The notes under the pieces: generated by a model | What the model was told of the DNA's origin: nothing | The model's database searches: none | The model's input: only the letters and a program-made list of their open reading frames with translations | Part shown: positions 44,791-56,413 of the stretch, in pieces | Numbering within the stretch: position 1 is the stretch's first letter | How the letters are laid out: each line of letters begins with the position of its first letter | Position numbers and translations under genes: made by a program | Assembly: GCA_029204225.1 (NCBI GenBank) | Contig: CM055109.1 | Location: forward strand, 22,968,422-23,032,421 | DNA from: Diphasiastrum complanatum | Taxonomy: Eukaryota > Streptophyta > Lycopodiopsida > Lycopodiales > Lycopodiaceae | Reading direction: 5' to 3' | DNA: 64,000 nucleotides

Positions 44791-47173
44791 ATATATAAAG
44801 ATACACATAAGAAGAGAGAGTATTAGTCAATGAATATATGGTATGAGACCACTTACTAAAATCATTTGGACAACTCTTCATTTCTCTATCTCAACTCCGA
44901 TTCTACTACTATATGCCTTTGCTTAGACTCAACAAAGTGGATATTACCATTCTTGTAGATCATGCGGTCTACCAGAGTGACGATATTTCCCTGTTGTTTT
45001 ACTTTTTCTACCTTTATGTCAGCTTTCTTCTTATAGCATTTGCATGCCCAATTATGTAAAAGTTGAAGCCAACCCTGAATTTCATTCTTTTGCAATCTGA
45101 AAGATTGATTTCCTTACCCTAGAAAGATGAGCCATCTTTCCCTCTCTAACCTCCCATGAATATGGGCTCTTTTGATTGATGTCTTCATTAAATAATGTCT
45201 TCAATATATTCTCAGCGATATTTTTTTCCACGTGCATGACATCGATTGTATTTCGAATAAGGTCCTATTAAAAAAAAAGTTATGTGATGCAACAATCCTT
45301 GATTATAAAATGTGAAGCTACAATGACCCAAAGCTTTTTGTAAAAAAAAAATTGCTACTCACTTTCTAGTATGGTAGAGTGTAAAAGACAACTAAAATTT
45401 GTTGATCAGATATTCTATTCACATTGGACAATCTTTGACTTCACTATTTTGACCAGATTTGAAGAGCTTTAATGAAAATTCGTCCTTATGAAATAACAAA
45501 TGAATTGTTAAAATGATAATAAAGAAAGTGTTGATAATTTTAGATGCAAACATGGTGAATGAATCTTGTGACACTCATATAGGCTACATTATTCAATAGA
45601 TGAAAGCATTTGCTCTGTCCAACTCAGAAGAAACTTAAACTTCTCATAATTCTTAATCCATGCTACAAAACCCTAGTCAATGCATCTGTCCACTAGGAAA
45701 CACAAGTTCACATCTGTTACAAGAGTCATTATATAGTTAAGGACACACTCTCTGCCAGCTTAATTTATCAGTTATTATGTTGACAGGACTCAATGTCACC
45801 CCTTGAAAAGTTTCAACAGCTATTGAGCAATTTTTTGTGGAATGGGACCTTGCAGTTAGTAGTTTGGCACTATATGCTAGTCCTAGACTTGGGGGTATTT
45901 GTATAAAGAACATCTACACTCATTCAACACAGCTAACATCTAACAGTCAACTCTTAACTATTAACCTTGACCAACCGTGAATGTATACTTTTCAAGACAG
46001 TCTAATTGTCATTGTCGAGCTCTCACATCCCAAGGGAGCAATATGTGGGCTGTTTTATGTTCAACAAGGAACCTTAAGTTCAACAGATCTCTGTGCCTCA
46101 ACTGTTTGATGCAGGCCTCAGATCAAGTACCCACAAAGATTATACTCGGCATCCTCACTTGGTGATTACAATCTCAAACAAGAGAAAATTTAACAATCAG
46201 GAGTGTTAACTTCTAATGCTACGCAACGGGAGAAGAAAGAGAAAAGGTTATCTAGACCACATACTAAAAATCCTGAACTTTCTACAAGACAAATTGTCGT
46301 TTTGAGCTTTATTAAAAAACACTCAACCAATTCAAAACCAAGGATGATGACAACTAGACTCCCTCACGATAAGTGTTTCCAACTTATAAAGGGATATGAC
46401 TTTTTATTTCTCGACATAAAATTGGGAAGGAAAGATACTGATCAATCGTAAAAAGTTAGATGCAAACATCAAACAAAATCTTGTAGGTAAGCTCAACAAA
46501 ATCTCACTGGAAAATTTAATATACTTTTCAATCTTAAGGCTGTAAGGTCGGAGTAACAAAATGCAGCAGCAACCAACCTAGTTTTTACTTTTGGAAGACA
46601 GCTTTTATGTTGCCTTGTCCAGAGGCAAATCGCACACAATCAAGAGTTGCTTTCTTAAGTACTAAATTCTAACCACTCAACATTGTTCCAGACCAAAAAG
46701 GGTCTAAGGCCGACATGAGTGGGCCACTAAGATGTGCCAAATAAAAACTCTTTTGTTTACACTCAATGTACCATCTATTTTTATTGCCTTTATTTCTCTT
46801 CTTATTCTAGCTGAATTCTCAAAAGGATTGATTGCCAGCTATGCATCAAATGCTGATAGTTGAAGCTAGAGCCACTTCAACTTGATGCAAATGTTAACAT
46901 ACGTAGCACACACAACAATCTAGTCCCTTTTCCGACGTACTTACAATAGGATGCAATGAAGAATGTATCCCAATAAAAGCATTAGGCAATGAGCACCGTC
47001 AAGAGAATAAACTCCAAAATAATTGGCTTATAGAAATGGTGCCACAAGTCGAATGCTGTCATGTAACTCAATTCAACAACTTTCAAAGAGGGTAAGCTCG
47101 TGTTACCAACCAGTATCAAGAAAGCTTTCTTGATATTATGGGTAGAGAGAAACTGCACTTAACATCCGAAGAT
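44791..47173. other. Intergenic, no gene apart from a transposase scrap
   Basis: Apart from 45110-45275 I recognise nothing. 45300-47170 is AT-rich with short frames of no family character; its right end is 3' flank of the gene at 47174. Confidence 0.45.
45110..45275 (-). pseudogene. CACTA (En/Spm) TNP2-like transposase fragment
   Basis: Minus strand reads RNTIDVMHVEKNIAENILK, TLFNEDIN and WEVREGKMAHLSRV. The IDVMHVEKN block is the IDxMHIEKN hallmark of the Transposase_21 family. Only about 50 codons survive and no terminal CACTA ends were traced. Confidence 0.55.
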
Positions 47174-48585
47174 TCAAACAGGGATCCCATATTTCGTAAT
47201 TTTTGCTATTTTTTTGTCCAATGCAGTCCTTTGTTGTTTAGCATCTGCTGCCATTGATGCAACCTAACAGGAATTACCGGTGAGAATCGTCAGTAAAAAC
47301 ACATAAGGACAACAAATGGTAAATCATACTAGAGAAAACCTTACCAAATGACAATTATTTCAAAAAAATGCCGAAGGTTCTGATCAGTCAAAAAGTAAGG
47401 AATCTGACGGACGAACTGTTTACCTCTGCTCTCAGACGAAGAGCATCTCGTCCTGGCAGTTCCCTTAAATTATCTACCAAACCTGCACAAATTGCACGTG
47501 TGAATACAACTTTTAGCATGTAGAAAAGAATAAGAGTTATAACATCAACCGGGCAGCTGCAAAATAGGAAGGACTGCGTATTAAATGTTCAAGACATTGT
47601 GCGCAAATGGTATCCACCTCTGGCATGAGACTCAGTCTTGAAAACAGTTCGAACAAGACTGCGAATCTGGCTACCCGCATTCCTGATTCATCAAAAAATG
47701 ACTTGTGCATCAGAAAGTGAGAGAAAAAAAAGTACAAACGCACAAACTTTCCAGTCAGACTCTAAGCCAAAAGAGAAAGCTTCTTAAGAAGTTTCAAGGG
47801 AAGCACCATGAAAGATAAGAATTGGGAAGACAGGACTAAGCCAAAAGGGAAAGTTTCTTAAAGAAACTTCAAAAAAAGCCAGTGAGTGAGCATCATGTCT
47901 GCATGCACATGCAAAAGGCCTGTGAACGAGCCACAAGCATGCATGCATGCACATAGAGGCAGGGGGCATGCGGCGTGTGTGCACACTTGTGCACTTGTGA
48001 GGAGCAAGAAAGTACCATGAAAGAGAGATTTGGAAGGGAGGACTCGGCAAGAAGGAAAAGCTTCTTAAAGAGGCTGTAAACAAAGCAGCAATCACAGCAG
48101 GTATGTGAATTACACACTCCACTAAGCAGAAGGCTTTTGAATACACGAGGGCACAGGCAAGTCCATACAAAATAGCAATAAAAACTAAACAGAATCGAAG
48201 TTCAACTCACTTCAGCTTTGTCTGACCACGAACAAGCTCTTCTTCGGCAAGTCTTACTCTCTCCTGTACCATAAACAGCAAACAATCGAATTAAGCATTC
48301 ATATCATGAGCATTTTCACTGCTACATGTATGGAGAACCAAGAACTTTGTTTTGACCTGACTAATATAGTTTCAACTAAAATTTTTGTGAGGCATATCAG
48401 AGCAGCAACCTGCAAATACAACAAAAGCACCTATAACTAATTGGAAAATGTGCAACATGCCTCTTAGAACAAAGTTTATGGCCGGCAAAAAACAGACAGA
48501 CCTCGAGCTTTTTGCTTTCATTCTGCAAAATATCTATAGATTGTCGCATCTCCTTCACCTTCTTTTCTGCATTTGTAAGCATTAC
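47174..48585 (-). CDS. Unrecognised coiled-coil protein, five 3' exons (5' end not resolved)
   Basis: Exons (minus): 48585-48502, 48263-48211, 47682-47618, 47482-47424, 47263-47174; all GT-AG and phase-consistent, 351 nt giving the last 116 residues. The product is charged and helical throughout: LTNAEKKVKEMRQSIDILQ, ERVRLAEEELVRGQ, AGSQIRSLVRTVFKTE, LVDNLRELPGRDALRLRAE, KQQRTALDKKIAKITKYG, ending IPV. It looks like a conserved small plant protein, but I cannot name it. A further exon probably ends at 48671, where WLLAELFKSE runs into a GT donor. More 5' exons should lie to the right, where repeats begin near 49400. Short exons of 53-90 nt separated by small introns, with no disabling change, argue for a live gene. 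Confidence 0.7.
47755..48090. repeat. Three-copy degenerate repeat with hairpins in an intron of the 47174 gene
   Basis: Units near 47759, 47832 and 48041 share GACT..GCCAA.AGGGAAAG.TTCTTAA..A..TTCA, and two share ACCATGAAAGA.A..A.TTGGGAAGA. Each carries a self-complementary heart such as AGTTTCTTAAAGAAACT. The intron also has CATGCATGCATGCA at about 47939-47952. Confidence 0.65.
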
Positions 48586-48689
48586 CTACAAGCAAGCAAA
48601 AGATGAATGAAGCTTCCAACTGAACCATAAAATTCTCCCTCCATATAAAAACCTATGAAAGTGGTAATACCTCGCTCTTAAATAACTCA

Positions 48690-49417
48690 GCTAAGAGCCA
48701 GCCAATTCATGTACACAAATGCATGGAGTATACAATCTCATTCCGGACGTCGTACAGAACACCAAAAAACAATTTAAACTCAAACATTTCAGAAATTTTT
48801 ATTTTATTTTGTTCCACGAGTACAGGAGGAATTCTGCTCTGTACATATCATGAAATTATTGAACAATTCCAATGCACACTATAAAGGAGAACACCTTAAT
48901 TGATGGTTACCACAAGAGCTGGATTTCACAGCATGTATGCACACACACACAATACTAGCCAATCTACCACAAAATTTGGGCCCTATTGATAATTATGCGT
49001 AATGGTAATGACACAGTAAATGCTTATGGGATTAATGAACCCACATGCCAGATGTCCGATGTAATTAGTGATTCCTCGTCGATTACTCGGAAACTTTCTG
49101 TGTTTCTAGAGTGGGCCCATAGAAAGCTACTACACCTCGAGGCTAGGAAATACAATAGCACCTTCAGGTAAGTACAGTAGTCATATCATAAATAACAAAT
49201 GAAATACGTGACGGGTAGAAATTAGACATTGTATTCTAACTACGTAACTTTACTAACTAGCCTCAGCCATGGGTCTAAGGAGCCCTGGTAGTGATTGAGG
49301 AAGCCTTGTGCTTATGTATGTGGTTTTGTACTTGTTTATACTTGATCTCAGACCATATGGGGCCTTGGATGAGACTTGGATACCTTATGTAGTCTTGCAT
49401 GGGAAGTGGAGTCGCAT
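48690..49417. other. Upstream flank of the coiled-coil gene, 5' exons not identified
   Basis: No exon could be fixed. A plus-strand frame 48986-49171 ends at a GT-like donor but matches nothing known to me. Confidence 0.35.
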
Positions 49418-49560
49418 GAGAGAGAGAAAGAAAGAAAGAAAGCTTTATTAATGTCTTATAGGTACCCGAGGGTACAAAAGACAGAATAAATGTACATCTC
49501 AAGTGTGTATGATACTCTAGGAGCGTGTAAAAAAACGTCTCCGTAAAAAAAACATACTAA
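49418..49560 (-). repeat. LINE 3' UTR copy with GA/GAAA tail
   Basis: GAGAGAGAAAGAAAGAAAGA, GCTTTATTAATGTCTTATAGG, AAAGAC, then GGAGCGTGTAAAAAAACGTCTCC. The end matches GGAGCGTATAAAACGTCTCC at 62447-62466. Confidence 0.8.
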
Positions 49561-49608
49561 ATAGAAATAAACAATCTGAACTAGATATGTTGTAATACTG
49601 AGCTGGAA

Positions 49609-49612
<4 letters not shown>

Positions 49613-49658
<46 letters not shown>

Positions 49659-49689
49659 CTAGTAAAGAGTGCCCGTCGTTGACGGGCAA
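49613..49689. repeat. (CA)n(TA)n tract followed by a GC hairpin
   Basis: (CA)n from 49613 to about 49645, then (TA)n, ACTAGTAAAGAGT and the perfect hairpin GCCCGTCGTTGACGGGC (49673-49689). The TACTAGTA...GCCCGT..ACGGGC layout recalls one end of plant Helitrons, but the partner end was not found. Confidence 0.5.
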
Positions 49690-50239
49690 TGGAGGCCGAT
49701 CTAGGTGGCGGCCGATGATTTGGATGATGGCCGATCTCGCATCTCAAATATCTAACATTCCATTTAAAGAATTAAGCCAAGGTCCAGGGGATAGTAATCC
49801 ACCTTGAAAGATTTATCATAGAGGATAAATGCATAATCGAACATTTGTATAACCTATGCTTTGAAACATCTCAGCAAAGAAAGGAGAGATGGAGGAGGAT
49901 TTATATGGTTTGGATGCACATTTTGCTATGAGTTGAACCGTTTGGAGCCCGATGTCCTGTGGGTTCGTCTCGGTGTGTAGTACAGGACGAAATAAAGGGT
50001 CTGAAAAACAGACTCCGTTCGGCGACATTGGACAAATTCTTGAGAATGTTGGAAAGTAGTCTATTTAGTGGCATTCCTCCCGGCAGAAAGGGCGTTTTCA
50101 AACAAACGGCGTCAGAATTGAACTGCAAATAAACCTGTGGGTTCGTGTCGAGCCCACGAACCTGTGGACACCTCCCGTCCGAAGTTCTGACCATTTTTTA
50201 CTGAATCCAACCAATTTCTGGCTTGATGGGCTTGTGTAG
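49690..50239. other. Unassigned, moderately GC-rich DNA
   Basis: No gene recognised. CCTGTGGGTTCGTGTCGAGCCCACGAACCTGTGG near 50132-50165 is an imperfect inverted repeat whose left half also occurs at 49957-49972. Confidence 0.45.
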
Positions 50240-51445
50240 CAGGCCATATAGGCATGACATGTCATAGATCTGATATCGACCAAGCCTGTCACAGACTGCC
50301 ACGTGGCAAGCCATGTAGGCCTACCCCATGGCAAGTCATGAAAGCTTGGGGTTTGCCATGTGGCAAACCACGTAGTTCTAACATAGGCTTGCGTGGCAGT
50401 GGACATAGAGAGAAAGAGAGAGAGAGAATTGGGCCTCAAAAGTTGCCACATGGCGAGCCACGTAGGCCTGCCACGTGGAGAACCATGTAGGCTTGGGACT
50501 GTCCATGTGGCAAGCCACGTAGGCCTACCATAGACTTGTGTGGCTTGCCACATGGCCTACCATAGGCTTGTATAGTAGGCCACATAGGCCTACTATCTAG
50601 CAAGCCTATCATAGGTTGCCACATGGCAAGCCAGGTAGGCCTGTCACATGACAAATCATGCAAACTTGGGGTTTGCCACATGGCAAGCCATGTCGGCCTA
50701 CCATAGGCTTGTGCGGCAAGCCAACAAAGCTCTACCATATAGGCCTGAGTGGACCGAGACAGAGAGATATAGAGAGGTGGGCTCGAAAGCTGACACATGG
50801 CAAGCCATGTAGGCCTACCATAGGCTTGCATGGCAGACCACATAGGCATGGCATAGGCCTCATGTTTGCCATGCAAGCATGTTGTAGGTTGCCACATAGG
50901 CTTGCCATAGGCTTGTGTGGCAAGCCAACCAAGCTCTGCCACGTAGACTTGAGTGAACATAGAGAGAGAAAGAGGTGGGGCTCGCAAGCTACCACGTGTC
51001 AAGCCACATAGGCCTGCCACATGGAAAACCATGTAGGTTTGATACTTCTCATGTCGTAAGCCACGTAGGACTACCATAGGCTTGTGTAGCAAGCCACATA
51101 GACATGTCATAGATGTACTATCTGCCAATCTTGTCGTAGGCTGCCACGTAGGTCTACCACGTGGCAAGTCTTGCAAGCTTAGGGTTTGCCGTATGGCAAA
51201 CCATGTAGGTCCTAACATAGGCTTGTGTGGCAAGCCAACCAGGCTTTGCCACGTAGGCCTGAGTGGACCTAGAGAGAGAAAGAGATGGTGCTCAAAAGCT
51301 GTCATGTGGCAAGCCACGTAGGCCTACCATAAGCTTGTGTGGCTTGCCACATGGCCTACCATAGGCTTGTGTAACAGGCCACATAGGCCCACGTAGGTCT
51401 GCCATGCAAGCTTGAGTGCAACTAGAGAGAGAGAGAGAGAGAGGC
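50240..51445. repeat. Array of short inverted modules with GA-tract punctuation
   Basis: Dozens of copies of GGCAAGCCACGTAGGCCT, GCCACGTGG, CCATAGGCTTGTGTGGC and variants, in both orientations, fill 1.2 kb. Five GA tracts (about 50409, 50758, 50958, 51271, 51424), each preceded by a TGAGTGGACCTAGAG-like phrase, mark units of about 150-350 bp. The array leaves long open frames on both strands (293 codons on the minus strand), which reflect the repeat period and not a gene. Confidence 0.88.
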
Positions 51446-51989
51446 CCACCAGGCCTGTGTTTTGAAGCCTTCCCAGCCGATTTTTCCTTTATAAATATGC
51501 ATTTTTATTTTAACCTTTCTTGTGGAAAATCTGATAATTTAAAAAATCCTTAGAGCACCCTTCAAATTTTCAGTAATAAAAGTCTCGTTTGTTTAACACC
51601 TTTCACCATGAAAGTATGTACATGCCTTCAAGTGTGTTGGTAAAAGATAGTTTGAATCTGGAGTGGGCCCCTTAGATGCATGCATGAGGAGGAGGGCCAT
51701 GCATCCTTTTCCCCATACATGCATCCTCCTCCCCAAGGTTTTTAGTTAGAAAAAGCTCATGATTGGGTGAGGGGAGGAGGATGCATGGGTGCACCCATAC
51801 ACATGCGCAAAAGTGTACATAAGTTTAAATATATATATATATGTATATTTTTTATGACGTAAAAAAAGCCTCAAGTCTTGGCTGAAGCCCTAAAGTAGGA
51901 CGTAATCAAAAACTTGTCCTCAATCTCTCCAAGTGAAGAGATCTGACATACTTGGCTTTTAGGATCTCCTCTATGATTGTTAATTTTCA
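51446..51989. other. Spacer, no gene
   Basis: AT-rich with repeated CATGCATCCTCCTCCCC-like phrases near 51677-51790. (TA)n at about 51830-51843. Confidence 0.45.
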
Positions 51990-53165
51990 GCAAATACTTG
52001 GAATCATCTTCTTTGTTTCCACCCAACCATAGCCACTAAAGATAGTAGCTCCCCCGAGTAGCCACAAGAATATTGGAGATGTCCTTCGCCTAGCTTCTCC
52101 AAATCCACCTCCTACTAATGTCCCATACCACCAGCATGAGGGGGAAAATAAATCCAACTTATATGCAACCTTATTAGTCTTTTGGATTTTTTTAAAGCGT
52201 CCATAATACCTGGTAGCTAACTTCCCACGGTTTTTCTTCTTCAATCCTCGAGATTCCTTCAAAATCTTAAGGTAAACAAAATCTCCTACTTCAAATTCTC
52301 TGACTTATTGACCACGATTAGCATAAAATTGTGCCCTATCTTGAGCACTTCTAATGCTATCCTTGGCTATTTGCAACATCTCTTGCATATTAGCCAAGAA
52401 ATCAGAGGCAGCCTGGACTTGAATCCCTTTGTGTCCTACTAAAATAGGTGATTTTGTTGAAAACCATACATCAACATAAAGGGGCTAAATCCAGTGGCTA
52501 AATTGTTTTGCACTATCATAGGCAAACTCCACCAAAGGCAAATACTTCTCCCAATCAGACTGTCGATAGGAAACATATGCACGTAGCATATCTTCCATAG
52601 TCTGGTTACTTCTCTCAATTTGACCATCAGATTCTGGATGGTTTGAGGAACTCATACTTAAAGTAGTTGAAACACTGCTTGCCAGAAGTGCCCTGTAAAC
52701 TTAGGGTCTCAGTCACTAACTATATCACAAGGTAGACCATACAGTCTAAACAACTTTTCTACAAAAAGTTGTGCTAACTCTGAGGCTTTGACTGTGGATT
52801 TTGTAGGGATAAACTGTGCTAACTTAGTTAGCCTATCTACTACAACCCAAACAGCATAGTGACCAGTCGTCGTCTTCCTGGGCAAACCAATGATAAAATC
52901 CATGAATATACTTTCCCATTATTATTGGGAATATCCAATGGTTGTAGTAAACCTCCCATCTTCAACCTTTCAACCTTATTCATCTGACATTCAGTGCATT
53001 TCAAAACATAATGCTCAATATCATTTTTCATCTTCGGCCAATAAAACAATTTCTTGACTAAATCAAGAGTTCTCTAAATGCCCAGGTGCCCGGCGCTAGG
53101 ACTATCATGACACTCATGATGCAGGATTCGATTCCGGCCATCAGTGTTTTGGAACACATAAGTAT
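51990..53165 (-). pseudogene. Gypsy A integrase
   Basis: From 53165: ILHHECHDSPSAGHLG, FYWPKMKNDIEHYVLKCTEC (H2C2 zinc domain), MDFIIGLPRKTTTGHYAVWV and DRLTKLAQFIPTKST (core), then frame-shifted ATGFSPFMLMYGFQ and LKKKNRGKLATRYYGRFKKI with VAYKLDL of the C-terminal domain near 52260-52140. Several frame changes at 52450-52730. Confidence 0.88.
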
Positions 53166-53735
53166 ATAGGATCTGTATATAAACTACAGAATATAGTGAT
53201 GTGTGCTCTCTGGAAGTGACGATAAAGAAATACCGATGTAGTCAAGCAGCCTTCCTACCTAAGAAAAGCATGAGGTGAAAACCCTGGCTGTGGAGTAATC
53301 GTAATGAGGTAAGTGCAACATAGGAATATCTGGAGCTATCCATCTGCATCAGTCTTTGGAGGAAAATAACAATCCGAAAAATAGCCTCAACATGTAATGG
53401 AGGAACTGCAAACTCTGCAAGGTGAGGAACAGAAGGTTTCGCCCGAATCATACGTGAAAGCATAGTAATCTGCAGGCGAGATATATCGGCCCACTCATAG
53501 GAAGTGAGACTGTCATTAGCCAGTCTCTCCAAGCCGGTGTGTAGAATGAACCTCCCAACCATAGGCACCCCCTCCTTGAGTCCTTCTACCTGCTATTCCC
53601 GTCAACTGGCACATGGCATCCACCTGTGGGTGATCAGTCCACTTGGCATGCCTAGCCCCTGTGACTTGTGAATAGTGAGTGACTCATAGGGTACCACCCC
53701 CATGCCCCGCCAAAGACCTGTGACCCACTTGGTCA
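53166..53735 (-). mobile_element. LINE reverse-transcriptase C-terminal fragment inside Gypsy A
   Basis: Minus strand SYEWADISRLQITMLSRMI, PSVPHLAEFAVPPLHVEAI and IVIFLQRLMQMDSSRYSYVA have the layout of the region after RT in plant LINEs (Q..FL....., P...LL.E....P....). It corresponds to the segment missing from the LINE copy at 62488-63533. Confidence 0.55.
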
Positions 53736-55149
53736 CCCCAACTAGGACGGATGTACCCCAGCTTAAGATACTCCTCCAACATCTTTCCGACTTCCTCTTC
53801 CTCTTTTAGGCTCATCCTATAAGGAGGACTACATATCGGACTTGCCCCTGGAATGAGCTCAATACGATAATCAACGTTCTGACTAGGCGGCAATCCAGCT
53901 GGCATATTACTTATTAGCACATGTTTAAACTGAGTGCAGATGGACTTCTCCATTTCACTTGCTGGGTCACATCTAGGCTGTAATGAAAATGCACGTGCAC
54001 TAGGGGATGCAAAAGTAAATGAAGCTTCTTGTGGTTTATACGTGAGTGTGCTTATCTGATTATTATCAACATAAGAATCAAAACTGGAATCAACATTCAC
54101 ATAACACAACCACAAATACTAAATCTCCATTCTCTTTATTTGCATGGTCTCTCTCCCGTTAAGACATGAGACATACCCTCATGCCCGAACTTATACACAT
54201 GTGACTTAAAATCTATAGCGGGCTGCTTGCTTGCATGCCACCGCTTACCAAGTACAATATCAAACGTAGCTAGTTTAGTAATTTTGAAATCTAACTTCTC
54301 GGTATACGTCTAAATAGACAAAGACGCCTGAGAGATTCTTTCATCCCAAACCTTTGTTCCCTTACCATCTAGCATCTCAACAGTATATCGGTAATCAGAT
54401 GGAACAGTAGCCAAGCGAAACTTCCTCACCACGCGAGAATTGATAATATTAAGTGAGGAACCGGTGTCAAACAAGACGAGCACGTCATGACCTTCCAGCT
54501 TTCCCCTCATGCGTATCAGTTCACTATCTCGAAACTGATAAGCTTCCCATGCCTTGGTGGACAAATAACAAACTGGTGCCTCTGGAACAAGCTTCCGCAC
54601 CGAAATAGTCATGACACGACGAGTGTCCTCATCATCACTTAACAACAAGCCATCCAAAATTTCCTCATCCTTGCCCTCATCTTGACGTTGCATAGTATGG
54701 AGCCTCTTGCCCGTTCGTCGAGGACAATCTTTGAAAAGATGCTTGCCAAGACAAAAAAAACATAATCCATCTTTTTTGGCCTTTTCCTTTTGCTCAGGAC
54801 TAAGGAGAGACTTGTCGTAAGCACGACGAGCCATAGGAGACCAAGCCTTGCGCTTCAAAGTCTGCTGCATCTGAATAGGATCTCTCTGCGAAAAGCCTTT
54901 CTGACCAGCTTGGCCAGACTTTTTTGAGCTCTGAAAGCTCGCTTAAACTCAAGCCAAGTGGATGGAGCCTGATTAGACTTCAACAATTTACGCCACCACC
55001 TGTCAGCAAAATCAGTGAAACGGTAAGCAGCTTTGCGGACCCGCCAACCCTCATCAGTTGGGGACCGCTTCAAATCAAAATACTCCTCCCACTTATGCAA
55101 CCACTGATCTATGATTGGGGAGTGTTTCCTACGAAATGGGTAGGTTTAA
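53736..55149 (-). pseudogene. Gypsy A gag, protease and RT start
   Basis: HKWEEYFDLKRSPTDEGWRV, WWRKLLKSNQAPSTWLEFKR (gag, 55110-54940), zinc box CFFCLGKHLFKDCPRR, protease VLFDTGSSLNIINS with intact DTG, then RT start MPAGLPPSQNVDYRIELIPG and YRMSLKEEEEVGKMLEEYL, GYIRPSW at about 53740. Frameshifts near 54880 and between 54310 and 54115. Confidence 0.88.
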
Positions 55150-55597
55150 TGTTAGGGACCCAACTCCCTTGGGTCCCAAACCCAAACTTGAGACTGGACG
55201 ATGACTGGGCCTGTAGACTTGACCGGTGACTCATGAACCTGCATGGTTGCCACGTGTCATGATCTAGGTGTGAACATGGCTTGGAGTCTCTCTCCTTGGA
55301 GGTATACAAGGGGAGGAGGACTCATTTGCCATCCATTCTGTCTACCTAAGAGGAGGTGGATGGAGAGCGTGTGCACGGCCAGGATGTTTGCTAACATGAG
55401 GTAGGAGATGGCTGAGAGCTTAGGAGGTGGTATGGGACGCCGTCTAGGAGGGAGGTCGGATCCAGCTTGATATGGTCACAGGCCAGGGCACGGTGGGTGG
55501 ACCCGGATTAGGTCCTACGGCGGGGTGGAACGTGAACCGTTCAGTCTCTTGTGGTTAACCGGCACCTGGAGGTTTGCAGTAAGTAGGGATTATAACA
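55150..55597 (+). repeat. Gypsy B 5' LTR
   Basis: 448 bp, TGTTAGGGACC to TATAACA. The first 24 bases recur exactly at 59218-59241. Confidence 0.92.
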
Positions 55598-55599
55598 TA

Positions 55600-55616
55600 T
55601 GGTATCAGAGCCCCTG
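55600..55616 (+). promoter_or_regulatory. Gypsy B primer-binding site
   Basis: TGGTATCAGAGCCCCTG, two bases after the LTR; a tRNA-iMet-type site. Confidence 0.92.
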
Positions 55617-56413
55617 TAAGCCGAAAGCAGGTGTGTTGATCCTTAGTAGTTTTCCTGTAACTTACCTTGCTTCTGACGGATTTCAAAACGGAATTGAAAT
55701 GCATTTTTCAGGGTTTTTTCCTTCCGCTGTTTTTTACCCAAAATTGAAGGAAAAAGTTTAAGAAAAAAACAGTATGGGGCCCATGGAAGCCCTACCACGT
55801 GACACTGTCCAGGGTAGGACAGGTGGCGGTCCTTCCTATTGCATTTCCGCTCAGATTCAGGTAGTTTTCTGATCGCAATGGGCCCTCCTCAGCAAATAAT
55901 TAAAATTTGGAATTTTCCATCGCTGCCTGTCCAGCGGGGGTGGCCAAAAACTAATTGGCAAATCTGCCATGTGGCATCTTTTGGGCCATGTGAGGTGGCA
56001 GCTGGTAGCACCCTGCTGTTGCGATGCCTTCCAGATCCTTAACTGAGAAAATCGGGGCCCTCCCTGAAATTTTAACTTGTTTGTCTTCCGCCTGTCCCTG
56101 TCTGCCAGCGATGGACAGTTTCAAGAAAATAAGATAAATAAAAGGGTAAAGGGGGCTGTAGGCCACCTGGCTGGTTGCCAGGGGTTGGCCAGTAAGCTGA
56201 GGTGGAAGCTAGGTGGCAAGGCAAAGCCACTTGGCAGGTAGTAGGATGGCATGGAGAGGGAGGCATGCATCTGTTTTTTGTGAAAAGAGGTGGAGGTGAT
56301 GGTGCATCCTTCTCTTTGCTCTCTCTCTTATTCCTCTTGGCAGCCATGGACTACCATTTGGTTTGTGAAGAGACAGCAAGCGTAGTCTTGTATCTACCTT
56401 CCTTGAGTAGCTT
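55617..56413 (+). other. Gypsy B leader
   Basis: Untranslated region between primer site and gag. No ORF of note; several GGTGGCA/AGGTGGCAAG-like short repeats near 55985-56230. Confidence 0.6.

Larger units (their letters stand above)
51990..55149 (-). mobile_element. Gypsy element A, minus strand, truncated and split
   Basis: Read leftwards: gag (to about 54870), CCHC-like box, protease, start of RT, then a LINE piece in place of most of RT/RNase H, then integrase and its C-terminus. No LTR of its own was found. Its gag is cut at 55149/55150 by the LTR of Gypsy B, so A is older than B. Confidence 0.85.

Noticed and set aside
49456-49747. ORFs around the CA/TA tract
   Set aside because: They consist of (CV)n from the microsatellite.
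50436-51317. 293-codon minus-strand ORF in the palindromic array
   Set aside because: It only reflects the repeat period; the peptide is a loop of PTWLA/GRPTW phrases with no known fold, and both strands are open.
50240-51445. CRISPR-like array
   Set aside because: This is a plant nuclear region; modules are in both orientations, spacers are not unique and no cas genes exist.
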